64,000 nt of DNA, from the NCBI GenBank assembly GCA_022072505.1, contig JAJVHU010000009.1:36891-100890 (forward strand), read 5' to 3'. Shown one piece after another: positions 17,921 to 27,077 of the stretch. Numbering within the stretch: position 1 is the stretch's first letter; every line of letters starts with the position of its first letter. Under the pieces are notes generated by a model. That model ran no database searches and was not told the DNA's origin. It saw only the letters and a list, made by a program, of their open reading frames with translations. The position numbers and the translations under genes were made by a program. This stretch comes from Phycisphaerae bacterium (lineage in GTDB: Bacteria > Planctomycetota > Phycisphaerae > UBA1845).

Positions 17921-19603
17921 TCATCGTGCCGCGCCGTGCGTCTTCTCGCTGTCGGCGGCTTCCGGGCGATCGATCGGGAGAACGATGTGGAACGTCGCGC
18001 CGCCGTCGGGGGCGCTTTCGACCTCGATGCGCCCGTGGTGCTCGACGACCGCCTGCCGGGCGACGGCAAGCCCCAGCCCCGTGCCGGCCTGTCCCTTCGT
18101 GGACATGAAAGGCTCGAAAATCCGCTGCTGGTCCTCTGCGGGGATGCCCGGTCCGTTGTCGCAGATCGAGATCCGCGCCTCGCCTTGCGCCTCGTCGTAT
18201 TCGGTGCGCAGCGTGACGCACCCCATCCCGGGCTGCACGGCGTCGATCGCGTTGAGAAGGAGGTTCTGCACGGCCTGTCCCAGTCCGTAAGGATCGAGCG
18301 GGATCGCGGGCATCTCGGCGAACTCGGTGAGGATCATGACGTTCTTGTCCGCGACGCGGTCCGCCGCGCTGCTCAGCGCCTCCTCGACCAGCGCCGAAAG
18401 CTGCACCAACTGGACCTTCGGCTGACGCTGGCGGCTGAACGAGAGCATGTTCGTCGCCAGCACGACCGCCCGCTCCATCCCGCGGCGCACGATGCGCCAA
18501 CCGGAGCGGATCAGCTCGAGTTTGCCCTGCTTGAGGCCCAGTTCCACGACGTCCGCGCCGCTGCGAAGCCCCTGAAGGATGTTGCGGATCTCGTGCGACA
18601 GGCGGGCCACCGTTTGCCCGGTGGCGACGAGCCGCTCCTGCCTCATGCGCGTCTCGAGCAGGCGGGCGTTCTCCATCGCCAGCCCGATCATGCGACCCAC
18701 CGCCGTCGCCAGGCGAAGTTGCTCCGGCGTGTACGCATGATGCGCCATCGACGTGTCCAGGTGAATGACCCCCACGACCTCGTCCTGAAGCATGATCGGG
18801 ACGCAGAGGACGCTGCGCAGCCCGAGCTGGTGGATGCTGTCGTGCTTGCTTTGCTCGGTGAAGCGGCGGTCGGTCATCGCGTCGGCGCACAGCACGCCGG
18901 AACCGGTCTGGATCACGTACTGGATGATCGTCCGCGACGTGTGAATCCGCGGTTTCTTGCTGCGGCGCTTCGTACGATAGCGGACCAGCTGCGGAGAAAG
19001 ATCGCCGGTGCGCCGGTCGAGACCGAGGACGACCAGCCGGTCCACGACCAGGTGGTCGAAAAGGATGTCCGCGACGCGATCCAGAAAGTCCTCGACGCGC
19101 GGGACGGTTCCGATGACCTCCGCGATGCGGTAGATGATGTTCCACGCCGCGACCTGCTCGACGGTCTCCGGCGCCTGAAGAATGACGCTTTCCTCGGAGG
19201 AGGCCAGCGACGAGAGGATCGCGGCGTCGCCCGGTTCGCTGGCGACGTTGAGGTCCACCAGATCGCGGATGCGCTGCTCGCCGCTGGCGCGTCCGACCGC
19301 GTCCTGGCTGCTGAACACGAGGATCGTCGCCCCGACCTTGACCTGATCGCCGTGCTGGAGGCGCGACGGCTCGAAGACGCGGTGGCCGTTGTGAAACGTG
19401 CCGTTCGAGCTGTTCAGGTCGCGGATCGTCCAAGCGCCGTTCTCGCGGCGGATCTCGGCGTGGCGGCGCGAGATGCTGTCGTCCGTGAGACGCAGGCGCT
19501 CGGCGAACCGCCCGATGAGCGTCTCGTCGTCCGTCAGCTCGAAGACCAGACCCTTGTCCGGTCCACGCATCACAAAAAGCGTCGCCACGTCCCGCGTCTC
19601 CAA
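17921..19603 (-). CDS. Cytosolic sensor histidine kinase with FHA and GAF domains
   Basis: A 560-residue soluble kinase without membrane segments. Residues 8-97 form an FHA phosphothreonine-binding domain (GRF..., SISRRHAE, DLNSSNGTFHNG). Residues about 150-315 form a GAF domain (VLCVPIMLQDEVVGVIHLD). The dimerisation helix has H337 in RLSHEIRNILQG, the phosphoacceptor, and the ATPase domain has NLLLNAIDAV, CDNGPGIP and GTGLGLAVARQAV. No response regulator or receiver domain is adjacent, so it is an orphan. FHA on a histidine kinase suggests control by a Ser/Thr kinase, an inference. The start codon would be TTG 19603; GTG 19588, with a GGAG nine bases upstream, is also plausible. Confidence 0.92.
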   Translation of the reverse strand: METRDVATLFVMRGPDKGLVFELTDDETLIGRFAERLRLTDDSISRRHAEIRRENGAWTIRDLNSSNGTFHNGHRVFEPSRLQHGDQVKVGATILVFSSQDAVGRASGEQRIRDLVDLNVASEPGDAAILSSLASSEESVILQAPETVEQVAAWNIIYRIAEVIGTVPRVEDFLDRVADILFDHLVVDRLVVLGLDRRTGDLSPQLVRYRTKRRSKKPRIHTSRTIIQYVIQTGSGVLCADAMTDRRFTEQSKHDSIHQLGLRSVLCVPIMLQDEVVGVIHLDTSMAHHAYTPEQLRLATAVGRMIGLAMENARLLETRMRQERLVATGQTVARLSHEIRNILQGLRSGADVVELGLKQGKLELIRSGWRIVRRGMERAVVLATNMLSFSRQRQPKVQLVQLSALVEEALSSAADRVADKNVMILTEFAEMPAIPLDPYGLGQAVQNLLLNAIDAVQPGMGCVTLRTEYDEAQGEARISICDNGPGIPAEDQQRIFEPFMSTKGQAGTGLGLAVARQAVVEHHGRIEVESAPDGGATFHIVLPIDRPEAADSEKTHGAAR

Positions 19604-20052
19604 CCGCGCCGGGAGGCCTCATCGGACCGCGGTCCTCCGGTCCACCCCGGAGCCGACGCCTCTGACCCGCCCCCTGCGACGCAGAGCATCGCCGCTCAAG
19701 ACATATTCGCAACCGGGTTGCGACTCGCCGCACGAGCAGACGGCTAACGAAATCCGCCCTTATTACCCGGGGACCGACGTTCCCACGCTCATAAAACGGA
19801 CAACCCCCCGTGCCTTGACGGATCCTACACCCTGCCGGGGGTCTCCGGTGACGGCGAAGGAAACCACCCCCGCGGCTAACTGACGGTCCGAGTTCATTCC
19901 GAGGGGCAACCCGATCGCCTCAAGCGACTGCCTCCAAGGCCGGATTGCGGGCCGACAGGCCCGCCGGGTAGGATGATAGCGCCGGATCGGCAATCCGCGA
20001 CCCCGTGTCAGGGCCGCGGCCGGCCCGGCGGATATGCCTATGAGGGTTGTCG
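19604..20052. other. Intergenic region between divergent genes, no gene seen
   Basis: These 449 bases separate the minus-strand histidine kinase from the plus-strand glutathione peroxidase, so they should hold both promoters. I found no frame with protein-like composition and no RNA or clear repeat. A GAGGG immediately before 20053 is the ribosome site of the peroxidase. Confidence 0.5.
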
Positions 20053-20697
20053 ATGAAATCCGTATTGAACGGAACGCTGACTGCGTTGACTCTTGCCGCT
20101 TTCGCCTTCGCCCAGAACGAACCCGCCGCCAAAACGTCGTCCGCTGACGCCGCCGACAAGCCGCTGACGTCGGTGCTGGACGCGGTCGTTAAGGACATTG
20201 ACGGGAAGGAGGTTCCTCTGCGCGGTTTCGAGGGCGAGGTTCTGCTGATCGTGAATGTCGCGACCAGGTGCGGACTGACCGCGCAGAACTACGCCGAATT
20301 CGAGCCGCTCCATCAGAAATACAAGGATCGCGGGTTCCGCATCCTCGCCTTCCCCTGCAACGACTTCGGCGGGCAGGAGCCCGGCACAAGCGAGGAGATC
20401 AAGTCCTTCTGCCGCTCGACGCACCACGGAACATATGAGCTTTTTGATAAGGTAAGCGTCAAGGGCGAGGCCGCGTGCCCGCTTTACAAGTATTTGACGA
20501 CGCATCCGGATGAGAAGATCCGCGGCGACGTGCGCTGGAATTTCCAGAAATACCTGGTCGCGCGCGACGGGACGGTGCTGGAGAAGTTTGACCCGCGCAC
20601 CGCGCCGAACGACGCGAAACTCGGCGAGGCGATCGAAAAGGCGCTGACTGCGCCGCGCCCTGAAAAGAAGAAAGAACCGGCGTCGAAGTCCGGGTGA
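20053..20697 (+). CDS. Exported glutathione peroxidase-family thiol peroxidase
   Basis: This 214-residue protein has a signal peptide (MKSVLNGTLTALTLAAFAFA) and a full GPx domain: C73 in NVATRCGLT, Q108 in CNDFGGQEPG and W162-N163 in RWNFQKY, the catalytic tetrad. The catalytic residue is Cys, not selenocysteine. C102 and C120 could act as resolving cysteines for thioredoxin-type recycling. Export to the periplasm is inferred from the signal. The tail is Lys-rich (PRPEKKKEPASK). ATG 20053 was chosen because GAGGG lies six bases before it; an upstream TTG at 20047 has no such site. Confidence 0.93.
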   Translation: MKSVLNGTLTALTLAAFAFAQNEPAAKTSSADAADKPLTSVLDAVVKDIDGKEVPLRGFEGEVLLIVNVATRCGLTAQNYAEFEPLHQKYKDRGFRILAFPCNDFGGQEPGTSEEIKSFCRSTHHGTYELFDKVSVKGEAACPLYKYLTTHPDEKIRGDVRWNFQKYLVARDGTVLEKFDPRTAPNDAKLGEAIEKALTAPRPEKKKEPASKSG

Positions 20698-20792
20698 TCC
20701 CCGCGACGCCGCCGCGCCCGTCCGGCAGGATGTCGGTCGTGCCGCCCGCCGTGATGAACGCGACGGGAATCCTTTGCAAAGGACAGCCGAAC

Positions 20793-21479
20793 ATGGTGCA
20801 GGGACATTTCTGGTCTCGCGTGACGAACCGGCTCCGGGGGCATCGCAGCGGAGCGCCGGTGGAGTGGACTTCGGACCCGACTTCGGGAACGCCGAATGAC
20901 GACGCGTCGTCCGACGCCCGAGGCGACGGTGCAACCCTGATCGCGGGCAAGTCCGCCGCGATCCGCTCGCTCGACGGTCTGCACCGGACGCAGGAGAAGG
21001 TGGTCAGCCTGATCGAGTCGATTCAGACCCACCTCGTCGCGCAGCAGGACCGGACCGCACGGATGGCGGAAGCCCTGGACCGCCTGGCCGACAGCGTCTC
21101 GCAGCTTCCGCGAGCGTCTTCGGCGCAGGCGGAGGCGATCACCGCGCTCGCCGGACAGCTTGAGAGCACCGCGGTGCGCACCCGGCGGCTGGACAATCAC
21201 CTCGCCCAGCTTCCCGAACTGGTCGAGCAGCAGCGGCGCACGGACGCGCGGATCGCGGACGCTCTGGGCGACCTGAGAGGATCGATCGAGAGCCTCACGC
21301 GCGTGGAGACGGCGTCGGCGACGATGGCGGAGCAGCTTTGCCGGGCGGCGGGCGAGCGGGAGGAGCGCATCCTGCGGGTCTTCGCGGATCACACGCGGCG
21401 GCTGACGCGCGTGCTGTCCGGGGCGATCGCGCTGGCCGTGTTGTCGGCGGTGCTGGGGCTGGTGGCGGTGCTGACGTAA
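20793..21479 (+). CDS. Coiled-coil protein with C-terminal membrane anchor
   Basis: The 228-residue product is mostly helical and heptad-rich from about residue 60 to 195 (SLDGLHRTQEKVVSLIESIQ and similar). It ends in one hydrophobic helix, AIALAVLSAVLGLVAVL, a C-terminal tail anchor. ATG 20793 is preceded by AAAGGA about ten bases upstream; the frame extends to a GTG at 20694 overlapping the peroxidase stop, so coupled translation from there is an alternative. I recognise no family. The shape suggests a structural or tethering role at the membrane. Confidence 0.65.
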   Translation: MVQGHFWSRVTNRLRGHRSGAPVEWTSDPTSGTPNDDASSDARGDGATLIAGKSAAIRSLDGLHRTQEKVVSLIESIQTHLVAQQDRTARMAEALDRLADSVSQLPRASSAQAEAITALAGQLESTAVRTRRLDNHLAQLPELVEQQRRTDARIADALGDLRGSIESLTRVETASATMAEQLCRAAGEREERILRVFADHTRRLTRVLSGAIALAVLSAVLGLVAVLT

Positions 21480-21706
21480 GACCTGGCTCGAAACCGATGA
21501 CCTTTTTTTTGCCGTCCGCCGCTTGTGCCTTGTCAGTTGAAAGCGGGTCAGGAGCCGCAACGCCCGTATTGGGATCGGTACATATCGTGCTTGTGAGTTT
21601 CTGTCCCCAATAAGCGCCGTCATGCGACCGGGCGCGGGCGGCGGCGCCTGGCACACTGAGTGCGGTGTGCCGGTGGCGATCGGGGTAGGCCCGGAAGGAG
21701 ACCGAC

Positions 21707-22846
21707 ATGACCGCGCCGCAACTTCCGCCGCCCGCCGAAGCGATGCAGAACCTGCTCAACGGGACGACGCAGTTCCTCGCGTCCGACCTGCACCTGAAGG
21801 TGCATTATGCGCCTTATTACCGCATCGGCGGACTGCTGCGCAAGGTGGCCTCCGTCGCGCCGATCGACTCCAACGACTACATGGAGGCGATGCTCAAGTC
21901 GATCATCCCGACGCACAAGCTCCACGACTACGAGACGAACGGGTCGATCGACTTCTCCTACCGCGGCGCGACGGGCGACCGCTACCGCTGCAACGTCTAC
22001 CGCTCGATGGGTGAGATGCACGCCGCCATCCGCCGCGTGCAGAACAAGATCCCCACCTACGCGGAGCTGAACCTCGCCCCCATCTACGAAAAACTCATCC
22101 ACGAGACGCGCGAGGGCCTCATCTGCGTCACCGGCGTCACCGGCAGCGGCAAGAGCAGCACGCTCGCCGCGATGATCGACCACCTCAACCACATCGAGGC
22201 GATGCACGTCATCACCGTTGAAGACCCGATCGAATACTCGTTCACGCCGAAAAAGTGCATCATCTCCCAGCGCGAGATCGGCCTGGACGTGCCCAGCTTT
22301 CCCATCGCCCTCCGGGCCATCGTCCGCGAAGACCCGGACACCATCTTCATCGGCGAGATGCGCGACCGCGAGACGCTGACCGCCGCGCTGCAGGCCGCCG
22401 AGACCGGTCACCTCGTCTTCGGCACGCTCCACGTCGGCGACGTCGTCCAGTCCTTCAACCGCATCCTCGAGTTCTTCCCCCGCAACGAGCACGCCTTCAT
22501 CCGCTCCAGCATGGCCAACAGTCTCCGCGCCATCCTCTGCCAGCGCCTCGTCCCCGGCATCGAGCAGGGCAAGGTCTACCCCGCGTCGGAAGTGCTCATC
22601 AACACGCCCGTGGTCAAGGATAAGATCCGTAACGAGGAGGACGAAGACCTCCCCGCGGTCATCGCCCAGAGCGAGCACGAAGGCATGCTTTCCTTCACGC
22701 AGTCGCTCGTCCAACTGATCGAGAAGGAGCGCATCCACTACGACACGGCGATGGAATACGCCCCCAGCCGCGAGGCGCTGCAAAGCGCCATGAAAGGCAT
22801 CAAGGCGTCGGCGCAAAGCCTGGTCAGCCGCATCCGGACGAAATAA
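21707..22846 (+). CDS. PilT-family twitching motility ATPase
   Basis: A 379-residue hexameric-type secretion ATPase. The N-terminal domain begins MQNLLNGTTQFLASDLHLK, the ASDLHL motif of PilT. Walker A is GVTGSGKSST near residue 148, followed by an Asp box (VEDPIEYSF), Walker B (DTIFIGEMRDRET) and a His box (AAETGHLVFGTLHVGD). PilT proteins power pilus retraction at the inner membrane. A strong AAGGAG site precedes the ATG. No pilB, pilC or pilM-Q genes are beside it. The pseudopilin at 12507 may belong to the same system. Confidence 0.92.
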   Translation: MTAPQLPPPAEAMQNLLNGTTQFLASDLHLKVHYAPYYRIGGLLRKVASVAPIDSNDYMEAMLKSIIPTHKLHDYETNGSIDFSYRGATGDRYRCNVYRSMGEMHAAIRRVQNKIPTYAELNLAPIYEKLIHETREGLICVTGVTGSGKSSTLAAMIDHLNHIEAMHVITVEDPIEYSFTPKKCIISQREIGLDVPSFPIALRAIVREDPDTIFIGEMRDRETLTAALQAAETGHLVFGTLHVGDVVQSFNRILEFFPRNEHAFIRSSMANSLRAILCQRLVPGIEQGKVYPASEVLINTPVVKDKIRNEEDEDLPAVIAQSEHEGMLSFTQSLVQLIEKERIHYDTAMEYAPSREALQSAMKGIKASAQSLVSRIRTK

Positions 22847-22933
22847 CGAAGCCGCCGACACCGCCTTCGGGGAAGGCTCGTTCCTTCGCGCCAATCCGGG
22901 GTTCCGCTCGTCCGCGGCTCGCTGGGGCTGGTT

Positions 22934-24466
22934 CTACGGTTCGGGGTCGTTCTCGTCCTCGTCGGGGGAGGGTTCGGTGTATCCGAGCGCCTGAAGCAGG
23001 GCGCGATCCTGCTTCGAGATGTCCTGCGGGGCGGCGACGCGGACTTGGCGATGATCCTCCCGCCAGCGGTCGATCAGGCGCGACATGCGCCCGGCGACCT
23101 CGGGGCGCTGGTCGGACACGTTGCGCGTCTCGCCGGGGTCGGCGGAAAGATCGTACAACTCCCGGCTCGGCGTCTCCTTCGCGGCTTCGGAGAACTTCCA
23201 GGTTCCGACGCGCAATCCGAACTTCTGCCCGCGCACCTCAACGCCGCTTCCGAAGGTCGCGCCGTCGAGTTCGCGCAGAGGGATCGGCGCGATCAACCCG
23301 TCTTCGTCGTAAAGGCGGCGCTGGAAGAAGAGCGGTCGCTCGGGCATGACGACCGGAGGCGAGGTCCAAAGCGGCGCGAGGTTCAATCCGACGTGCGGAC
23401 CGTCGAACGGCGGGAGGCGCAGGCGGGCGAGGATCGTCGGCGCCAGGTCATGCAGCCCGACCGGGGACGCGAGGCGCATGCCCGCCGGCAGCACGCCCTT
23501 CCAGCGCAGGATCAGCGGTACGCGCACGGATTCCTCATAAATCTGCGTGCCGTGTCCGCGCCAGCCGTGTTCGGTGAACGACTCGCCGTGGTCCGCGGTG
23601 GCGATGATCCACGCGCCTTCGCGCAGGGCCTTGTCCTCGAACGCCTGAAGAAGGCGGGCGAAGTGGCGGTCGGCGAAGGCGATCTCGGTGTCGTATCGGG
23701 CGACGGCTTCATCGAGGGACTTCGGCGGGGCGGAGGCGATGTTGAAGGGATCGCCGAACGAAGACGGCGGAGAATACGGTTCGTGCGGGTCCATGTAATG
23801 CACCCAGAGGAAGACGGGAACGCGGCGCGCCGGCCGCACTTCGTTGAGCCACGCGATCGCCCGGTCGGTCACGGCGTCGGCGCGGCGGTCCACCTTGCGT
23901 CCGGGCACGTCCACGCCCTCCCACGCCTCGGTCTCCTGCTGCGTGGACTCCGAGGAGGAGAAGTCGTCGTCATACAGGTCGAAGCCCTGGGCGAGGCCGA
24001 ACTTGTGATACAACACGAACGAGCTGACGAACGCGCCGGTCGTGTACCCCTCGGCGGCGAGGCGCTCGGCGAGCGTCACCGCGGACTCGGGCAGCGTGAA
24101 GCCGTTGCGCAGCACGCCGTGACCGGCGGGATACAGTCCGGTCATGATCGAGGCGTGCGACGGCGCGGTGGTGGACATCGGGGCGTAGGCGGTTTCGAAG
24201 AGGACGCCGTCGCGGGCGAGGGCGTCGAGGGCGGGCGTCGTGTTCCGCGCGTAGCCGTATGCGGAGGTGTGATCGGCGCGGAGGGTGTCGAAGGTCACCA
24301 GAAGGATGTCGGGGCGGGGTTTCACGCGATCGCCGAGTTTCGAGACGTCCGGGAAGAAAAGCACGGCGCCGACGAGAGGCACGGCGAGCAGACCCGCCGC
24401 CAGCGCCAGGCGCTTTCCGACGGAATGCCGGGGTTCGGACGAAGAGGAGACGTTTTCGGCGTTCAT
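22934..24466 (-). CDS. Sulfatase-fold membrane-anchored hydrolase with Thr at the nucleophile position
   Basis: The 510-residue protein has one N-terminal helix (residues 19-38) and a sulfatase domain. Metal-site motifs are visible: PDILLVTFDTLRADHTS at residues 52-68 and ATADHGESFTEHG further on. The position that carries Cys or Ser in formylglycine sulfatases, C/S-x-P-S-R, reads T100-A-P-S-H. Thr cannot become formylglycine, so the enzyme is more likely a phosphodiesterase, phosphatase or phosphotransferase of the alkaline-phosphatase superfamily than a sulfatase. Substrate unknown. It ends near the convergent pilT and starts 205 bases from the divergent nhaC. Confidence 0.85.
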   Translation of the reverse strand: MNAENVSSSSEPRHSVGKRLALAAGLLAVPLVGAVLFFPDVSKLGDRVKPRPDILLVTFDTLRADHTSAYGYARNTTPALDALARDGVLFETAYAPMSTTAPSHASIMTGLYPAGHGVLRNGFTLPESAVTLAERLAAEGYTTGAFVSSFVLYHKFGLAQGFDLYDDDFSSSESTQQETEAWEGVDVPGRKVDRRADAVTDRAIAWLNEVRPARRVPVFLWVHYMDPHEPYSPPSSFGDPFNIASAPPKSLDEAVARYDTEIAFADRHFARLLQAFEDKALREGAWIIATADHGESFTEHGWRGHGTQIYEESVRVPLILRWKGVLPAGMRLASPVGLHDLAPTILARLRLPPFDGPHVGLNLAPLWTSPPVVMPERPLFFQRRLYDEDGLIAPIPLRELDGATFGSGVEVRGQKFGLRVGTWKFSEAAKETPSRELYDLSADPGETRNVSDQRPEVAGRMSRLIDRWREDHRQVRVAAPQDISKQDRALLQALGYTEPSPDEDENDPEP

Positions 24467-24671
24467 GCGGGGATTGTAACGCGCTCGGCGCGGGATCGCG
24501 CGAGGCGGACCGGAGAGAGGCGCCGCGGATCGCCGCCGTGCGACGGTCCGTGTGCGGATTTGTCGGCTCCGGCCGCGACGTTGACCCTGCCGCGCGCGAG
24601 GATTACAACGATCATCTTCGCATCGGCGCTTTGAAGCGCGCCAGGTCGGGCGACTCGCAGGGAGTAACGCA

Positions 24672-26984
24672 ATGACGCAGATGACGGCACGGCGGTTCCG
24701 AGGGCTTTGCGGCGCGGCACTGGCGCTGGCGCTTGCCGCGTGGGCGTCGGCATCCCCTCAAGTTCCCGAACGTCGCGCGTCCTCGTCGCGGCAGACGGAG
24801 GGAGCCTCCGCAGAACGCCTGCCCGCGAGGCTTTTTCCGTCCGAGCCGCGCCTCAACGTGGAACGAGAGGTCGTCCTGCCGGAGAAGTTTTCGCGGGGAG
24901 GGGTGCGGGTGGAGCCGCGCCTCTTAGGCGAACTTCAAGAAACCGGCGAGCGCCGTCGCCGCGACCGGAGCGACGACTCCGCGCAGGAACCGGCGGACGC
25001 GGACGAGGCGACTAACGTGCAAAAAGCGCCGCCGCCTGCGGCGGACCCGAGCGAGAAAGCGGATTCGACCCACGAAGAAGCGACGGCGCGGCGATCGAAC
25101 GAAAGCGCTCAAACCGCGGACGAACTGCCGGATCCGAAGGACACGCCCGGCGACCTGATCGCCGGATCGACGGAGATCTCGGCGGTTTCGGCGACGGCGG
25201 ATCCGGTCTCGGCGGCGCGGGCGGGGCGCTACAATTACGGGTTGTGGGTGCTGGCGCCGGCGCTGATGTCGATCATTCTGGCGATCGCCTTCCGCCAGGT
25301 GGTTCCGGCGCTGTTCCTCGGGATTCTGACGGGCGCATATATGCTCACGCTGGGGCAGTCGCGGCTGGCGGCGACACCGACGACGCCCCCGCCGGCTGCG
25401 GTGGCGGATTACGCGAACATGCACTCCGGCGTCGGGGGCTTCCGGTATGCGGTCGAGCAGCTTGTGCTCGCACCGGTGGTCACTCCCGAACTCGGTCACT
25501 ATCGCATGAAGATCATCTTCTTCACGCTCATCATCGGGTTCGCGGTGGGGGTGATGGGGCGGAACGGCGGCACGGCCGGGATGGTGGAGATCGTGGCGGG
25601 TCGATCGGGCTCGCCGCGGCGCGGGCTGCTGACGAGCTGGCTGGCGGGACTGGTCGTCTTTTTCGACGACTACGCGAACGCGATGATCATCGGTCCGACG
25701 ATGCAGTCCGTGTTCGACAAACTGAAGCTCTCGCGGGCGAAGCTGGCGTACATCGTGGACACGACTTCGGCGCCGGTGGCGTCGCTGGCGATCATCGGGA
25801 CGTGGATCGGGGCGGAGATCGCATATCTCGGCGACGGTCTTAAGACGGTGAAAGAGAGCCATCCGGAGGGGTTGCCGGGGTTCATCACCGGGATGGACGG
25901 GATGGCCGCGTTCGTCGGCAGCATTCCCTACCGGTTCTACGCGATCTTCGCGCTGGTTCTGACGTTCTGGATCTGCCTGACCCGGAGGGACTTCGGACCG
26001 ATGTGGAAGGCGGAGTCGCGGGCGTTGTCCGGCGAGAGCGGGGCGACCGCGGGCGAAGCCAGGATCATCTACGAGAAGCGGCCGGTCGTGCCCCGCTGGT
26101 GGCTGGGGTTCCTGCCGATTTTTGTGCTGGTCGGCATCACGGTGGGGATCCTGATGGGCGTCGGTTGGAGCGGGGCGACCTGGTCGGATGCGAATCTGAC
26201 CTTGACCGCGAAGATTTCCGAGACGATCAAGGCCGGCGGCGAGGACATCTCCTACCTCGCGATCTTCTACGGCGCGTGGGGTTGCGCGATCACCGCGATG
26301 CTGCTGACGTTCCTGTCGCGGGCGTGTTCGATCCGCGACGCCGGCGACGCGGGGCTCGAGGGGATGGCGCGGATGTTCCCGGCGATCGTGATCCTCGTGC
26401 TGGCGTGGGGACTTTCGCAGGTGTGCAGTGAGCTGGAGCTGGGTCGGATCGTCGCTGCGGAACTTCAGGCGCGAAGCTTCCCGATCATCTGGACGCCGGT
26501 GGCGATCTTCGTGTGCGCGTGCATCATCTCCTTCTCGACGGGCACGTCGTGGGGCACGATGGGCATCCTCTGTCCGACGACCGTCATCATCATGGCCGAG
26601 TTCTTCCGCCACCTGCCCGCCGACCAGGTGGACGCGATGACGCCGCTGTTCTACTCCGCCGTGGGCGCCGTCCTGACCGGGGCGATCTTCGGGGATCATT
26701 GCTCGCCGATCAGCGACACGACGGTGCTCGCGTCGCTGGCGTCAGGCTGTCGCCACGAAGAACACGTCTGGACGCAGATGCCTTATGCGCTGCTCGGGGC
26801 GGCGGCGGCGGTCGGTTGCGGAAACATCGTGACGGATGTTTACGGGCAGCCGTGGACCTACGCGATCGGCGCCGGCGTGGCGGCACTGCTGCTGGTCGTG
26901 CTGATCGTGGGTCGACCGCCGAGATTGCTGACGCCCGACGCGGTGGCGGTTTCGACGAAACCGCGCGGCGTGGTGTCCAGGTAG
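24672..26984 (+). CDS. nhaC: NhaC-family Na+/H+ antiporter with long N-terminal extension
   Basis: A 770-residue protein. The first 35 residues form a signal-like hydrophobic segment (LCGAALALALAAWASASPQ), then about 150 hydrophilic residues rich in Arg, Glu and Ser. The antiporter begins near residue 190 (YGLWVLAPALMSIILAIAF) with about 11 helices. NhaC signatures include FFDDYANAMIIGPTM and KLAYIVDTTSAPVASLAIIGTWIG. It exchanges Na+ for H+ across the inner membrane. The extension is not part of the core fold and would sit in the periplasm if the first segment inserts. The start has GGAG eight bases upstream. Relatives are usually near 500 residues. Confidence 0.88.
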   Translation: MTQMTARRFRGLCGAALALALAAWASASPQVPERRASSSRQTEGASAERLPARLFPSEPRLNVEREVVLPEKFSRGGVRVEPRLLGELQETGERRRRDRSDDSAQEPADADEATNVQKAPPPAADPSEKADSTHEEATARRSNESAQTADELPDPKDTPGDLIAGSTEISAVSATADPVSAARAGRYNYGLWVLAPALMSIILAIAFRQVVPALFLGILTGAYMLTLGQSRLAATPTTPPPAAVADYANMHSGVGGFRYAVEQLVLAPVVTPELGHYRMKIIFFTLIIGFAVGVMGRNGGTAGMVEIVAGRSGSPRRGLLTSWLAGLVVFFDDYANAMIIGPTMQSVFDKLKLSRAKLAYIVDTTSAPVASLAIIGTWIGAEIAYLGDGLKTVKESHPEGLPGFITGMDGMAAFVGSIPYRFYAIFALVLTFWICLTRRDFGPMWKAESRALSGESGATAGEARIIYEKRPVVPRWWLGFLPIFVLVGITVGILMGVGWSGATWSDANLTLTAKISETIKAGGEDISYLAIFYGAWGCAITAMLLTFLSRACSIRDAGDAGLEGMARMFPAIVILVLAWGLSQVCSELELGRIVAAELQARSFPIIWTPVAIFVCACIISFSTGTSWGTMGILCPTTVIIMAEFFRHLPADQVDAMTPLFYSAVGAVLTGAIFGDHCSPISDTTVLASLASGCRHEEHVWTQMPYALLGAAAAVGCGNIVTDVYGQPWTYAIGAGVAALLLVVLIVGRPPRLLTPDAVAVSTKPRGVVSR

Positions 26985-27077
26985 CCCGTCGTGACGGACC
27001 CGCGGGCCGCAAGGGAAACGCGACACCCCGCCCTCCGCGTTGACAGGGGGGGCGTCGCGCGTCAACCTGCGCCTGCG

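Noticed and set aside
19604..20052. Short minus-strand frame around 19763-19993
   Set aside because: No start signal, Arg/Gly/Pro-rich composition and no resemblance to any protein.
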